Shown: positions 41,535 through 53,065, numbered from the stretch's first letter. The stretch is 64,000 nt of DNA from Angiostrongylus vasorum (GCA_018806985.1 JADANN010000256.1:2579501-2643500); one strand, 5' to 3'. The notes: generated by a model not told the origin, from the letters alone. Program-made: numbers and translations.

Positions 41535-41995
41535 TCTGTTGTCTTGCACTTCCACATCATAATCAATTTTAAAACAAAAAACTGGAGATTTAAACGAAGT
41601 AAACTTTGATGAATTGTCGTAGTGTGGTTAGCATGTTAATGAAAAAAGGCATTGGCTGAAAAACTCGTCCTGCAATCACGAATTCCGTATTCCTAGAGAA
41701 ATATGAATTAAACACAATAATGATCACTACCTCTATTATTCGCTAAAAAAGAGTAGGCAGTAAATAATAAGTCAAAAATCTATTATTTGAAATCGAACTA
41801 AAACAGCCAGTTTGTTAGCAAGGTAGTTATACAATAATAACAGTAATAATAATAACAATAATAATAATCACAATAACAATAATAATATAACCGGCGAAAA
41901 CCGTATAGAGTAAAAATGCCACGGTTGCTTCACACTGAACCGAAAATAATTATTGTCGTTCCTATATATGTAGATAATAAAATATCTAAGCTATG
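41535..41995. repeat. AT-rich segment with AAT/AAC short tandem repeats
   Basis: 41828-41890 is an imperfect run of AATAAT/AACAAT units. The rest shows no gene. Confidence 0.7.
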
Positions 41996-41999
41996 AAAT

Positions 42000-42200
42000 G
42001 AGGCGAGCAGATCGAAGAGCGACGAAAGATAGCGACGGCGAAAGAACGTCTAAGGGAAGCGACCGGCTGGACCACACATAAGGTCAGAGGAGGGGGACCG
42101 GTTACGAGGGCGGGCAGCGCCTGGATATCCCGTTCACGCCACATCGCTCTCCGTGACGCATGCAGTCGTGGAAACAGCCGACCTGCTAAGTAAGTAACTA
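42000..42200 (+). other. GC-rich exon-like segment, unrecognised
   Basis: The segment is much more GC-rich than its surroundings. One plus frame stays open for about 60 codons (QIEERRKIATAKERLREATG, then GGGPVTRAGSAWIS) and ends in CTAA|GTAAGTAA, a perfect donor context. I found no acceptor and no recognisable domain. It might be an exon of an unknown gene or a repeat fragment. Confidence 0.25.
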
Positions 42201-44035
42201 AGAAAGAGTGTAACATGGATGAGAAATCAATACCGTAAAGCATTTTGAGTTATGTCTCTTGCAATTTTCCAATCTCTTAATGTGGTCACAAGCTCGCCCT
42301 GAGTTGACCTTAGCTATTTGTGAATAGAATTAGCCACAATCATTGTCAAATCGAGTTCGTCTGTGCTAGACGGCCAGCGCACTCAAGCTCAGATAGAGAA
42401 AATGTCGTGAATTCCGTAAAACGGTTGGACGTCTTTTCTTAGCGCAAATAGGTATGAAATAATGATGTGATGAAAAAAGGAAATCAAATTCGTGAGGTAA
42501 AGCGAAGGGCTATTGGATCGCCACGTTGCAACACCCGGAAAAGGGTTGGGCGGTAGTACTACTCGCCAGGTAACTGCTCCTATTGTTTGCACATATCTAC
42601 TTTGCTCTCATGCAGGTTTTGAGTTGACAAATATTCCTATATCAGTAGAAAATATTAATATTAAAAGCACCATAGAAATATTAATAAGTATTCGAGAAAT
42701 ATTAGTAAAATCTTATAGAAGGTTTGTAATCGTAGAAAATTTTCCAATTGCAACACCTTTTTCAGTATTCATTGTTGGCCCTCCTCATGTGATAGACATG
42801 GAGCCAGTCATAGGGCAAACGGCATAGTTCGTTCATAACGCGCGGGTAAAAAGGAAGTTGTAAATGCACTAGAAGCAACCAATTAATGGCTTGACTCAAA
42901 CATAGCGTATGACTCTGTCTTCACAGAGTTTGTAAAAGAATTCCGTTGCAATTATTAGTTCCCCACACTGTTATTTTGTATAATTTTAAGGACTATTTGT
43001 TGGGTAATTATTATTTGTCCGGTAATGATTGTTCTTGCAATCAATTCTCAATGCATTTAGCACGGCCGAATTGATGCCTCAATGTAAGTAGAACTTGTTG
43101 TCTTGCTTTATGGTCCAAGCAAGGACACACCGTCACTTAAGTAACCCAAAATGTCACCAAATTGCTAACCACCAAAGTTTGTCCACTGTGCAGATGACTC
43201 AAAGAATTTCGTGTAGGAGACATGACTCTTGATGGTGGAAAATTTTCTTGAATCACCGCAGAAATTGTCGATAATCCTCGTCTACTTTAGGAATGCCAGG
43301 CAAGCGTGTATAACCAGTTCGTTCAAATGGTATTCTTCTCGTTGTGAACCAAATTTTCTAAGCCGTTTTGGTGCGATATATATGAAAAAGAGAGAACAGA
43401 TATGCAAACTCTCCTAAGAGCCTACTACCTAACTTGATAACTAGCGAAATTACAGGTGGTGCTGGTACAGAATGAACGGTCTAGTTGAGTATAAGCTAAA
43501 GTAGAAATTATGTCGCAGACTACTCCTTGAAATAGGAAAGTGTGTGAAAACTCAGTTATTTCGGATCCCGTGCTCTACTACAGAAAGTAAATACCTGCAG
43601 TTAGAGTTTAAACAGCTTAAGACAGCAGAAAAAACATATTTTTTTCGAGCATATCACTTAATGTGTCCAATAATTAGAAAGAGTGCAGTAGTAATCCTTT
43701 TCACTTTTCTTTAGGAAGCAGAAGGTCCCTATATGGAGGGCTTGCATATTTGGATTCGGTGAATGATAGGGTTTGTAGAGACATGTGCTGTGCTGTGCCA
43801 GACCTCAAAGATGGATAACTAAAGCTTTATGCACTTGAGTAAGTCGATAAAGGAATCAGTAACAAAGATAACACCATGAGTAAGAAGATATATTGGGAGT
43901 AGTGTAGCATTTCTCCATTAGATTGGTAAAGTAGTGTGGAAACAAGTGAGAGAAAGAGCACACCGGATGAGGAAAAGTAGACGGCAAGTGCTAGCTCAAC
44001 GACAGATGACTAGAAATGGCTGATAACGATTCTGT
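42200..44035. other. No gene recognised
   Basis: Two AT-rich frames (42513-42827 and 43229-43417, plus) lack motifs. Around 42520-42580 a 'cacccggaaaagggttggg' block hints at an old SINE head. Confidence 0.3.
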
Positions 44036-44039
44036 AACA

Positions 44040-44600
44040 GGCTGATGAAGTCAACCACAACGATGCCGAGATATTCTCAAAACTTGGACCTCGAGCCAAG
44101 TCGAACCACGGTTTCCCTTTCCGAGGGTTTCGGGCATAACACATTGCGCCACTGAGCAATCACCCGTCAATGGGATTGATCTAGAAGGCTCACATCGGCA
44201 ATTAACCCAGGTAAGATGAGACTGCAGTCGAAATGTGGTTGATCTCGTATAATACCCTGCAGTGAAAATTGTAGTGGGTAGTAAATAAAAAACAAAACTT
44301 TGTGATTTCGACTGCAGCCTCAGCTTAACTGGGTTCAGTGTCAATGTGGGCTCCCCATATCAATCCCATTGATGGGCGACTGCTGATGGCACTAGTAGAT
44401 AGAAAACTAGCTGAGAGAAACGCAGAGCAAAGGCCTCATAGCGCAGCGTGTAATGCGCGCGAACCCTCGGAACGGCAAGTAGTGGTTCGATCTGGCCCGT
44501 GGTACAGGTTTCGAATATCTCAGCATCGTTGTGGCCGATTTTGCATAATACCCTACCGTGAAAATTGTAGCAGGCAGAAGATACAGGATGATGAAGTATT
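44040..44600. repeat. Family A SINE, head-to-head inverted pair
   Basis: 44040-44290 reads as a reverse copy ('cgatgccgagatattctcaa', 'caatcacccgtcaatgggat', 'gactgcagtcgaaat'). 44300-44590 reads as a forward copy ('gatttcgactgcagcctcag', 'cccattgatgggcgactgct', 'gtagtggttcgatctggccc', 'cgaatatctcagcatcgttg'). The body sequences form a perfect-looking stem around 44285. Confidence 0.75.
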
Positions 44601-45450
44601 ATGAAGAGCATGTGACACATGGAATGCATATTAACTATGAAGACTGAGAAGCAAGTGGTAGCAAAAGAATATGTAAGCAGTGGTTTACGGCCAGTCTTGA
44701 TGTTCAATGAAGGCAGTGGCTAATTGAGGAAGTGTGACTTCTTCCCAAGTTTTAACTTTCCGGGAGTTTTAACAAAAAAAATGTGGAACACTCCTCAACT
44801 ATTGGTTTATAAAAACACTCAGTATAAGCATATAAAAAGCGTTTCAAAATACTTTAGTAGGGAAGCTTTGAAGCAAGTAGATAAGCTTGTCGTTAGGAAC
44901 CAATTTACAAAAAGAGGAAGGAGGGTGCACTGCAAGAAAGAGAATATTTTTTTATTTTCTGCAGAATATTTTCTCTATGTTCGATTATACATGCTCGATA
45001 TGCCAATCTCGGGTTCTCTGAAATAAAGGAAGAAACTAACACAAGACAAGCAAGACACAGTACAGATTGGAATCTTATTAGATAACATTACGGAAACATA
45101 GTGAATCAACTTTCAACAAATAGACTCCGAATGACCTTCGTGGACGATGGATCCGAGGAAACGAATCCAATGCGAGAAGTGGTGGGATCTGCACAATAGA
45201 TGTGACAGATGGTTCTTGTAAAAAAGTCTCAGCTCATAATAGGCTTCCTTAATCGCTTCGCTGCAAAGCTTTTTTTCCGATAAGTGACGATCGTACCTCT
45301 CAATTAAGGTATATCAAGAGTTCGCTTTAAGGATTTGCACAAGAGACTTTGCTTCATCGCTAGTATCATATTCAACTTTAAGCAGTTTCCTTTCAAATTC
45401 AAATATTTTTAAAATTGAAACTTTGAGAAAATAGCAACGTACAACTTCCT
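44600..45450. other. No gene recognised
   Basis: A 100-codon plus frame at 44724-45026 is lysine-rich and without motifs. 45130-45200 resembles 36690-36790 (possible low-copy repeat). Confidence 0.3.
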
Positions 45451-45454
45451 ACTT

Positions 45455-45560
45455 GCTGCGTATTTTTGTTCCATGACAGGGTATTGTGTGAAATACAACC
45501 ACAGTGATGTTGTGATATTTGCAAAATTCAAACCCCATGCAAGATTCGAACCCGCGATGG
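45455..45560 (-). repeat. Family A SINE fragment
   Basis: It has 'cctacttgctgcgta', 'gacagggtattgtgtgaaat', 'tgttgtgatatttgcaaaat' and 'gcaagattcgaacccgcgat'. Confidence 0.65.
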
Positions 45561-45589
45561 GGATTAAAAGAGTGTTAATGAAACGTGGA

Positions 45590-45800
45590 GGAAAGGAATG
45601 AGAGGAGTGATTTTGTCGTGGACAAGCCTGATATCACCTTTTCGCCCCTGGAGGGGTGAGGGGCTTGGTGGGCCGGTGCCGCGTGGAGCCAGGGCATGGG
45701 TGGGTTGGGGCGTCCGCATAATGCACGGGGACACTATCACTGAGCGGCCTGCTCCCCTCAATGGAATGATGGTTCTCACAATGTATCCCTCGTGTTCTTG
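45590..45800. other. GC-rich segment, unrecognised
   Basis: 45640-45730 is strikingly G-rich ('ggtgaggggcttggtgggcc', 'gccagggcatgggtgggttg'). Part resembles the family B/E phrase 'ggcttggtgggyc'. No coding or RNA assignment is possible. Confidence 0.4.
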
Positions 45801-46056
45801 AATGCTTCACTTAAGTCGAAATTGTTGGAAGCTCAGTTCTTCTTTTCTAACTTTTTAAAAATTTTAACTGCAAACAAATTTGGAGTCGAACGACTTCGTT
45901 GGAGAAAAAAAAAGAAAGAAAAAGAAAAATTTTGTATGTCCTGGCGTGCGGGCGGTGCAGTGGTAGAGATACCGTTCAAAACACACAAGACCTCGATTCG
46001 ATGGAACTGGACTAGCCAGACTTACCATCCTACGAAGTAGGAATATTGGTATCAAC

Positions 46057-46370
46057 CTTATCTGGAATGTTGTCTCTATCCCACAAGAGCGACAATGTGT
46101 GAGAAACACCGGTGAACGCCCAAGGAGAGTTTTCGCTGTTCTCCAGAAGGAATCTATCCAACCAATACTCAACGACTTCTATTAAGAGTACAGTATTGAA
46201 ATAGCAGCCGAACCCTCTCATATGTACGAATATCTTCGTGATTGAAGGTTGTGAGGAGAAAAAATCGAATGAAGTGATCCGCAAAATATGTAGTATAGCG
46301 TCGTGTAATATCCCCCCTCTTCCGACTTCGATGGTGTGGGAGCGGTGTGATTCTACCTTCATAAACACCT
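46057..46370 (-). CDS. Possible exon(s) of an unrecognised gene
   Basis: 46178-46057 follows CTTAATAG. It reads VVEYWLDRFLLENSENSPWA and FTGVSHTLSLLWDRDNIPDK with protein-like composition, ending at AAG|GTTGAT (weak donor). Just upstream, another minus frame (46370-46180) reads ADHFIRFFLLTTFNHEDIRT and YERVRLLFQYCTLN, also protein-like, but out of frame with the first, with no room for an intron. Either a frameshift lies near 46180 or one of the frames is false. I do not recognise the family. Confidence 0.28.
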
Positions 46371-46807
46371 GCCATCTAAATATTACAACCAGCCAAACAA
46401 TCTGGTTGCTTTTAGTGCAATCCCACAGATATAGATGGTGGGTCTGATCTTCTGGACTCAAGTAATTTAAGGTTAACTATCCTAATTTGCTCCTTTTCTT
46501 ACTTGAAACTATCAACCACCTATTCATCGCTATCCTAAGCTTGCTAGCGTTATTATGCCTCACGAAAGCCATATCTTAAAAGCAGTGTTTGCTTCCTACA
46601 AGATGCAGTAATGTATTGCTTCAATTCAGCACGCTTTTTTTAGAATAGTATGCTCAATAAGCAATCAAACAAAAGCTATATCGAGTCCAAAATTTGAATC
46701 ATTGAATGTCCTACAACTATGGCGATGAGTACGCGCTTGTCAAGGGTATACGTCATCTTTAGAAAATGTTATCGAGTCTTATTACCTTCTTATTTTACGT
46801 TTATTTT

Positions 46808-46810
<3 letters not shown>

Positions 46811-46850
<40 letters not shown>
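46811..46850. repeat. (AT)n microsatellite
   Basis: A pure AT dinucleotide run of about 40 bp. Confidence 0.97.
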
Positions 46851-46852
<2 letters not shown>

Positions 46853-47845
46853 CGTTCTATACATGCAGGCCGCAATTATGTGTACATCCTGCATATAACC
46901 AACAGTCTTCACATATAACCCGCTTTTTTAGCCACAATAAACTATCTTGCTTTTAGCCATCTACAGTTACGATGAGTTAGGAAAAATGGCCGCCTATTCA
47001 ACTGTAGACATCATAGCAACGTCCTTCTTCTTATCTTTGCATTCCAACACCATTAAACAGCTCTAATTCTGTCGGGCCATCTGTTTTCCTCTCTGCACCT
47101 TTTGAAAGACTACCTGATTGGGAAGTCCCTTCCTGCTTCTTCTAAAGCAGCCCCTTAGCCAGTTACTCTGTGTAGCAAGATCCCAGCAGTGAAAAAACTT
47201 GTGTCTCAACTATCAGTGCAACGACATGTTTCTTTTTTCATCCAGTAAATCGCACATGAGCTTCATGGCTACACTAGGCGCAAAATCTCCTTGGAAATAA
47301 TAAAGATATAGATAGACATATAAGTAGATACGTGGATTAACTGTGGTCGAAGATCCAGAGGTTGTGAGGCATCATTTTGCAAGATCATTCACACTGACTT
47401 TATCAACAAATTTATTCATTTTCTTTTCGTTAATTTTGCTGGGTTCTCTAACAGAAAGCACAAGGGCTTCTAATTATCGCAAAAATCCCCATTTCCACCA
47501 TTTTCATGCTCGATGGGAGGTTGATGAAGGTAGAGTTGAAGTCGTTATCGTCTGACGTTTCTTAAGACCATGATATGGCATTTTTGAGGTAGAAATTAAC
47601 CCAAAAACATAAACAAAGAAATTCTTTCTAAACACGAAAGTCTAGATTGATCTGGGTGAGAAAGAGTAATAGGAAAGAAAAAAACAGAAACTGACGCAGG
47701 AGGATTAGCATGACGATAAGCTCGCAAGTTGTAGGCTAATGCACCTGATTCTTCTAGAATATTCCTGGAATGTGATAGAACTATTACTCCAATTTCTTCA
47801 ATAAAAACAATAGAAATCACAATGTACAACTTCTAACTAATGTCC
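46850..47845. other. No gene recognised
   Basis: A plus frame at 47343-47555 has a hydrophobic stretch (STNLFIFFSLILLGSLT) and a minus frame near 47690-47800 follows a TTCCAG, but neither has further support. Confidence 0.3.
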
Positions 47846-47849
47846 ATTA

Positions 47850-48450
47850 TTTTTTCACGCCAGGATATTACGTAAATTACAACCACAATGACGTTGACAT
47901 ATAGTCACTTTTCATTTAGTCCCTCTTCTTTTCCGTGGCAGGATACGATGTGAAATACAACCACAATGATGCTGAGATATTTGAAAAACACCATATCTGT
48001 GGTGGAGATTGAACCCGTTGTTCCCCCTTTCCGAGCGCTAACGTGTTGACCACCACACCATGCGACTCCTTAGTTTCGCCTTTCTCACAGTCATATTTTT
48101 AACCTATAAGCGCTGTCAGCAATAAACCGTCGGTCGGAATCGTAGTGTATAATTTATAACTTTTACCCAGTGCGCATAATTTCTCTACAAGAGAAACATC
48201 CTGATTTTGAGTACAGCCTCAGCTTAACTGGGTTTTAATGTTAATTTGTCTTCCTCAGATCATTCCCGTTGGCGGGTGATTACTGATGGCTCCCTTTAGG
48301 GTAAAAAATTGGCCGAGAGAAAGGCAAGCCAAAGGCTTCAGTGGTGCAGTAAGTTATACGTGAGCCCTCGGAAAGGGTAATTACGGGTTCGAAGCTCACC
48401 CGAGAGGTTCCGATTTTTTTCCGCATACCTCAGCATCTTTATGGCAAATC
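47850..48450. repeat. Family A SINE, inverted pair
   Basis: 47930-48090 is a reverse head ('gatacgatgtgaaatacaac', 'gagcgctaacgtgttgacca', 'catgcgactccttagtttcg'). 48210-48440 is a forward body and head ('cagcctcagcttaactgggt', 'cccgttggcgggtgattact', 'attacgggttcgaagctcac'). Confidence 0.7.
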
Positions 48451-49045
48451 AATGTTCTTTTGAATGAAAACGTCCTAAACCGAGAATTTTCGCTAACGGA
48501 GAATAAGTCACTTAGCATTTAAAGATTTTCACTTATTCATTTCATCGATCTGTGCACTGACCTTGCCGTGCTAAATCGCCTTCGGTCGGTCGACTGAACA
48601 CAGAATTAGCTACCTTGTTGGAAGATTTTGGTTCTTAAGACGGAAAACCTTCCCCGATATAGCAATTCCGGTAAGCACCTGCACTTCGGACCTGAGAACA
48701 ATTTAGCATCATGAGCCTTCAGGGAAAATTTGCTCCACCAGCATTCAGTATGTCTATAAGAGGGGAGTTCACAAAGCCTCAACTCGCAACCGAACCCACA
48801 CAATGATCTGACTGCCTTTGCTCAGGAATGTTTAATATAACGAAAGAATGGAAAAATGGCCGAAACTCTCAAGAAGACTGGCAGTTTTATTAGCTAAGTA
48901 AGTGATTTGCTCTATCGATGGATAAGTGTTAACACACTGCACCAGTCTTCAATTAGCCAGAATCTTCCGATCCTTCTCTGTGCTCTGTTCGATGACGCCC
49001 GTATTGTCAACCCCACTTTTCTCTTGGTTGTCTCGTTCCCAATAT
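48450..49045 (-). repeat. Dispersed repeat family F, copy 2
   Basis: The reverse complement of 2225-2830: 'cactgaccttgccgtgctaa', 'cagggaaaatttgctccacc', 'ctcaactcgcaaccgaaccc' and 'aaagaatggaaaaatggccg' match that copy in reverse order. Confidence 0.55.
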
Positions 49046-49364
49046 ACCGTGGTGATTTTCTGACTTAGAACAATTTTATTGCGCTCTTACTTGACAGCCA
49101 TATCTCAAAATATAACGAACATTACTAATTAGAATAAAAATTATCGCAATCTAAAGATCTCTGCCAACGAGACACAAGTCTTCTCACTTCGTCATTTTTA
49201 AAAAGTGTGTTTCTTTGAAGTTTAAACCTTGAATAAACTTAAAGTGAAAAATAATGCTGGGACATGAACCAGTTTTCTTCAGAGACGTAGAGCAAAGTCT
49301 CTTCTACAATTCTGTCATGTGATGGACTTCGCAAGTTTTTTCTCCTGAAAAACTTTTTTTTACA

Positions 49365-49710
49365 TGAAAAAAATTCCCCACGACCCGTCTTTCAGATCTG
49401 TCGTGGCGATCCAAGCACTTCTTGCGCTCGATTCATTTTCCTTGCATCCATCACCCACGAAGGTTTCCAAACTTTATGCTTGTAGGTTCGGCTGCTGCTT
49501 AAAGATTTTTGTTTCGTTAGGAATATCGATGAATGCTGGTCGAGTCAATTTTTGGACTTTTCCTAGACAAGCCTTTTACCAAATCCCCGAATCCGAAAGA
49601 ATGAGAGGCTCGATGAGCCCAAGGTGGAGTCAAACAAGCACCGTGATCGTGATGATCGGCTTCACTACCGCTGCGCTTCTAGTCCCTTGTTACCGAAAGT
49701 TGTAGAAAAT
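49365..49710 (+). repeat. Family E repeat, long copy
   Basis: It spans 'cttgcgctcgattcattttc', 'cttgcatccatcacccacga', 'ggttcggctgctgcttaaag', 'cgatgaatgctggtcgagtc', 'gaggctcgatgagcccaagg' and 'gatgatcggcttcactaccg'. Confidence 0.65.
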
Positions 49711-49819
49711 TGGTAGAAAACCGACATCATACCTTATGCGGGACACCCAAAATTCCATTTTTGACAACTCGCTGACCGATTTTAAATTTCCAGTTGTTAT
49801 TATGTGTTATCATCCTAAT

Positions 49820-50195
49820 GGTTGACCGCCTCATCAAGGCTGTGAGGTGCTGCTGGTGCCAGGCTTCGATGTATGAGGGGGAATCAACCCACAGCAGGGT
49901 CTCCGAAGCTGAGAACGAGTCCAACGTTTCCATCAGGAAGCCCAGCTGAGACTAAACCAATACCACGATCGAGAACCGTTTTGCTATCAAAATAGTACCA
50001 CAGTGGGAAATCCCTCTTTGATCTACAAGAGCAGCCACAGCCTGTGGTGGTGACAACCTGAGAGAGACCTTGGCTAGGTCTACCTTGGCACTGCGGAGGG
50101 AACCAGCATGGATAAATAAGCAAAAGCCCGAAAAAATGGAAATTACGCTGGGGTACGGAAAAGCAGTGAAGACGGATTATCCAAGTATGCAAGTA
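49820..50195 (+). repeat. Family C repeat
   Basis: It runs from 'gaccgcctcatcaaggctgt' through 'cagcagggtctccgaagctg' to 'tggaaattacgctgggg'. Confidence 0.7.
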
Positions 50196-50199
50196 CCCA

Positions 50200-51090
50200 A
50201 CTATTACGTGTCGCGGTTATGCTACGGAAGGTTCACATACGAGATATACCGAGATGGACACAATCGAAGTTGTAAAACGTAGCATACGCTGAGAGCAATG
50301 TTTGTATGATAAACTTAAGCACATAAACTAAACAATGGGACACACTAGCAGTGTTATATCTCTTGATGAATAAGACAAAGTCTCTTCTACAAGTCTGTGA
50401 TGTTCTCAACCGTATAACTTGCCGTCGACGATTAACAGTCATTACCGATAAAAACCAGCACTGCTATATTTAAATCACAGAGAGTTTTGCTGGTTCGCAG
50501 CCCCATGAAATCAATGATGGTGGCGTGTATGTTGAAATTTCCATTCATGTTTTTTAGATTCGTCTTCATTTCAGTTGAAACTACGCTGTTCTCTTTTTTC
50601 TCCGAGGGTGTTTTGCTTCGTTATCAGTTTTCCAAGTTGGTTTGTGACAGCCTTTTCACCTTGAACGTTTTCCAGATCCTCCTTCATCCTTAATTTCGTT
50701 CTCATGAAAGTAAACGAACTATTATTAATGTGCAATAAGTCAGTTAAACGTAAATCAGTTGTTGAAATATTGTTACGCTATGCGCTAGCTGATAGTGATA
50801 CAGACTGCTGCAGGATGGATTGTCAGGAGAAAACAAGTTGTAATAAACGGACAATCACTATCAGCAGCAACCCCCTTTATAGAAGAGCACTGCCGAGTGC
50901 ATTAGTTCGGGCGGTGCTCTGTTGAATTCGGCTCGATGCGATCGCGAAGACCCACATCGGAACAAGGAAGAACTGTGGACAATCGGCTCTGATCAATCCA
51001 GAAATAAGGAAGTCGAGAGCGCTGGAACGTGAGCTGAATAAAGTGTTTTATAAACCTCGTATTAGCTTATCAATGAAAGAATACAGCTAT
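50200..51090. other. No gene recognised
   Basis: 50370-50410 carries a short piece of family D ('gacaaagtctcttctacaag'). A 73-codon plus frame at 50704-50925 has a few cysteines but no acceptor, donor or motif support. Confidence 0.3.
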
Positions 51091-51094
51091 ATAG

Positions 51095-51430
51095 CTTCTC
51101 TCAATAATTCACAGTTTTTCTTGATGAGCGTTCACGAGGTTGATATTAGAGAGTTTATAAATACTAAATAGCTGATGTTTCGACGGGTTCGCCTTTTTTC
51201 AGAGCCTGAAAAAGGCATGCAGTCTACTCAGCCAAAACTTTCGCAGCTTCTGACGTTCTGTATTAATAAAACTCTGGGGTTATGAAAGTGTGTGGCTGAG
51301 TAGACTGCATATCAATTTGATCTTTTCAGGTTCTGAACAAAGCGAAGCCGCCAAAGTGTCAGCTACTCTATATTAGTAAATTCTGTAATACCAACCTCGT
51401 GTTTGCTCATCAAGAGAAACAGTGAACTGC
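51095..51430. mobile_element. Palindromic PLE-terminal element with two hammerhead-like motifs
   Basis: The left arm (51095-51240) and right arm (51275-51430) are inverted copies: 'ttcttgatgagcgttcacga' pairs with 'cgtgtttgctcatcaagaga', and 'catgcagtctactcagcc' with 'ggctgagtagactgcat'. Each arm carries a PLE-type hammerhead-like block facing outward (left on minus at 51170-51208, right on plus at 51330-51363). Both cores are damaged at G8 (CTGAAAA and CTGAACA). No coding sequence lies between. Confidence 0.7.
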
Positions 51431-51469
51431 TTCCTTCAGTAACCATTCTATGTCTCAATTAGGAAACAC

Positions 51470-51560
51470 ATGTAGCGCCGTGGTTAAGGATACCCTGTAA
51501 TACAAATTGAACCGGTGGCTGGTTCAATCATGACCCCCGTGCATAAACCTTCCCTCTCTC
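51470..51560 (+). repeat. Family B head, partial
   Basis: 'acatgtagcgccgtggttaa' and 'ggctggttcaatcatgaccc' resemble the A- and B-box parts of family B; 'aaaccttccctctctccag' resembles its body. Confidence 0.5.
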
Positions 51561-52160
51561 CAGCGGTAAGCGAAATCGACATTTTGGCGTGCATAACGAC
51601 GTCTCTGATTTTTGATCGTTGACGTAGATCGGAAATTCGAATACCACTTTCTTAGTTTCACGAAACAGGATACTCCCAGAGTCATGCTCTCGGCTCCGCG
51701 TTCTACAATGCTGAGTGGTCTTTCGTCCTGGTTACGTAACGACCTGTTTTCTGACGTATACGTCAAGTCAAGGAGAATGGTGTCTAGGATGTCAACGGAT
51801 GTGGGTGGTTATTTTCTTTTCCAATTTACTGCGCTCGATTCTTCCTACTTAACTCTGAAGCTACCGTTGATCACATTAACTTCTGGACTCAGACAAACAT
51901 AGCTGCCGCATTCGAAGATATTCGTTCCGTTGTCCGTGTACCCAGCAACAAAAACAAATTCGTTCTTCACGAACATTGTACTCGTGAGATTTGGAGGAAC
52001 TTCAATCTTCTCAACGGTTTCCACGGATTCAGCTAACATTCGTTTCGTCTGGCTAATGATAGTTGTTGCAAGAACGGTGTCATCGGCAAAGCAAAGATGA
52101 CATAATCGCTCTCGCTCCTCTGTTGTCGACGAAAGTAGCAATAAATTTTGGCGAGATAGT
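51560..52160 (-). mobile_element. RTE 3' fragment, minus strand
   Basis: The minus frames read LCHLCFADDTVLATTIISQT, KRMLAE (palm, here with FADD kept), KNEFVFVAG, TNIFECGSYVCLSPEVNVIN, and then TYTSENRSLRNQDERPLSIV, ERGAESMTLGVS. These match the RTE order FADDIVLITP...ECSSYVYLGREVNM...YASETWSLRKQDERSLSVIERA. An internal segment between them is deleted and frames shift. Confidence 0.8.
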
Positions 52161-52164
52161 ATAA

Positions 52165-52790
52165 CCTTGTCGACCCCCCTGTCTTTATTTTGATGTTAGT
52201 ATTGTTGTAAAATGATGATATTCTGGTTGTGAATCTTGCTCCCGAAGGATCTTGTTGTACCGAGTAACGACGCCCTCACTGATCAGAGGTTTCTATCACT
52301 GAATCTGCCTTAACTGAGCCAAATCCGTTTTAAGCCAATATAAGTAAGACACAAAGTTCTTTGTACTCTCACAATAAGCCAACGAATTCTTCTTACTTGC
52401 ATCGCGTCAAGTGCAGTGACTTGAAGCACCGCTGGAATCTCATCCGGCAGCGCCCGTTTACACAGACGGTTTCTGATCCGTTGCCTTCATATGGTGTTTT
52501 TTGTAAGGGTAATGTATGTGATGACAGGGGAAATTAGACCACCGCCACCAAAGAAAGCGAAAGTATTTTAAGCATAAGAACACGGAAACGTATTAATTAT
52601 TAATTCAGAGGTTAAATGAAAGTCGGCATTGAAAATTATATGCTCGCAATGTGCCATTCATTGCAACATTGAACACGATACAGGATGCTGCGTTGGCATC
52701 ACGAAAACATTTCAACATGGATTGCAATAGGTGTATAACGATGCTGTCTAAATGAGCTCTACTAGGTGGGAATACTCCATTCTACGGTGC
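52165..52790. other. Mostly unassigned; one exon-like minus frame
   Basis: On the minus strand about 52470-52405 reads RIRNRLCKRALPDEIPAVLQ, VTALDAMQ and ends at CAA|GTAAGA, a good donor. No acceptor or domain was found, so it remains a weak candidate. Confidence 0.2.
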
Positions 52791-52794
52791 TACA

Positions 52795-53065
52795 TGTGTG
52801 GTGAAGCCGTCGGAGGCGCCCTGCAACACACACGGGATCGTTCCCGGCGCCCGTAGCTCACCAAGCCCTCCATCCCTCCAAGGTTGGTAAATTGGTACTA
52901 TACTTGTCTGGGAGTATAGCAGCACTAGCTCGATACATCGGTAGGGTACCGCGAGTTACAATAAAGGTCAGATGTGCATTCAATCATCTGCAACGATGTT
53001 TAATGAAGTCGAATGCATGGCGCATCCCTCAGGATCAACGCCGAGAGCTTCATCCTTTATTTACC
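52795..53065 (+). repeat. Family B tRNA-like SINE
   Basis: It runs from 'gtggtgaagccgtcggaggc' and 'cacgggatcgttcccggcgc' through 'caccaagccctccatccctc' to 'cgcatccctcaggatcaacg'. Confidence 0.75.

Noticed and set aside
45946..46016. tRNA-like sequence with a B-box-like 'cctcgattcgatgg'
   Set aside because: It lacks a convincing acceptor stem and anticodon arm and resembles the degraded heads of the SINE families, so it is not called as a tRNA gene.
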